Shown piece by piece: positions 14,277 to 14,448 of a stretch of DNA of 14,448 bases (its first letter is position 1; every line of letters starts with the position of its first letter). Below the pieces are notes generated by a model. The model saw only the letters and a list, made by a program, of their open reading frames with translations, ran no database searches and was not told the DNA's origin. The translations under genes and the position numbers were made by a program. The stretch is taken from the NCBI GenBank assembly GCA_030668425.1, contig DAOUTY010000017.1, positions 1-14,448 of the forward strand. The letters are read 5' to 3'. Source of the DNA: Chloroflexota bacterium (lineage in GTDB: Bacteria > Chloroflexota > Dehalococcoidia > SZUA-161).

Positions 14277-14327
14277 TACGCATCTGTAGTGTAGGTGAAG
14301 CAGCAGCGGAACCCACCCTACGCATCT
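14277..14327. repeat. Imperfect inverted element between 12-base direct repeats
   Basis: TACGCATCTGTA begins at 14277 and TACGCATCTATA at 14319, matching at 11 of 12 positions. Between and overlapping them is an imperfect inverted pair: GTAGGTG at 14291-14297 and CACCCTAC at 14314-14321. The block (GTAGG...GCGGAACCCACCCTAC) resembles worn copies of short REP/MITE-like repeats. The direct repeats look like target duplications, but the overlap makes this uncertain. Confidence 0.4.
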
Positions 14328-14346
14328 ATAACATGCACAATGTAGT

Positions 14347-14365
14347 GGGCACGGTCACCGTGCCC
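14347..14365. repeat. GGGCACGG hairpin repeat
   Basis: GGGCACGG at 14347-14354 and CCGTGCCC at 14358-14365 pair perfectly around a TCA loop. The sequence GGGCACGG..CCGTGCCC is of a type I recall as a common dispersed intergenic repeat in Chloroflexota and cyanobacteria. CTAAGGCTTTATTTC follows, with a short T-rich stretch, so a terminator role on the plus strand is possible. Confidence 0.5.
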
Positions 14366-14398
14366 CTAAGGCTTTATTTCACCCTCATACTTCGGCAA

Positions 14399-14418
14399 GC
14401 CTTGGTCCTAGCCAAGGC
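14399..14418. repeat. GCCTTGG/CCAAGGC hairpin
   Basis: GCCTTGG at 14399-14405 pairs with CCAAGGC at 14412-14418 around a TCCTAG loop. GGGCTCAGGACAGGCTC follows up to the window edge, which looks like another short repeat. The whole 14135-14448 stretch contains hairpins and no supported gene. Confidence 0.45.
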
Positions 14419-14448
14419 CAGGGCTCAGGACAGGCTCTAACCTCTCCC

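Overview
The window looks like a chromosomal segment of an uncultured bacterium, most likely a Chloroflexota/Dehalococcoidia-type lineage. That guess rests on an ECF sigma factor paired with a membrane FecR-like protein carrying a CL..GE..E.CL..FP..EL.PLL N-terminal motif, on many short palindromic intergenic repeats, and on a catabolic gene set built from NIPSNAP, SRPBCC and thiazoline-hydrolase-like proteins. It is an inference from gene content, since no rRNA or other marker gene is present. No tRNA, CRISPR array, transposase or phage gene was seen.

Left edge (1-1286): a truncated two-helix membrane protein on the minus strand diverges from a small helical protein (601-816) across a 103-base gap that holds a palindrome and a perfect TATAAT box. 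A YfhL-like ferredoxin follows (923-1201). It has only ATA as an available start and an odd first cysteine cluster, so it may be decaying.

Minus-strand signalling block (6660 down to 1283): four tightly packed genes read CHASE2-adenylate/guanylate cyclase, ECF sigma factor, FecR-like membrane protein with a C-terminal B-repeat, and GAF/HD-GYP phosphodiesterase. Gaps are 30, -28 and 12 bases, so this is almost certainly one operon. It combines a predicted cAMP-type cyclase, a predicted c-di-GMP phosphodiesterase and an alternative sigma factor with its probable membrane-bound regulator.

Plus-strand metabolic block (7100-14134): after a promoter-like sequence and a long leader with a strong hairpin come an SRPBCC protein, two two-domain NIPSNAP proteins, three paralogues of a CxCP-x13-CxC cysteine family (resembling L-2-amino-thiazoline-4-carboxylate hydrolase/DUF6144 proteins), a ThDP-dependent acetolactate-synthase-like enzyme and a zinc-dependent medium-chain dehydrogenase. 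All point the same way. I infer an undescribed catabolic pathway in which a 2-oxo acid or acyl-CoA-type substrate is decarboxylated by the ThDP enzyme and the product is handled by the dehydrogenase. The substrate cannot be read from the sequence. Near-identical 59-base double-hairpin repeats sit between the three paralogues. The ThDP enzyme gene shows a frame break at its very start.

Right edge (14135-14448): no gene, but a dense set of palindromes and hairpins typical of dispersed intergenic repeats.
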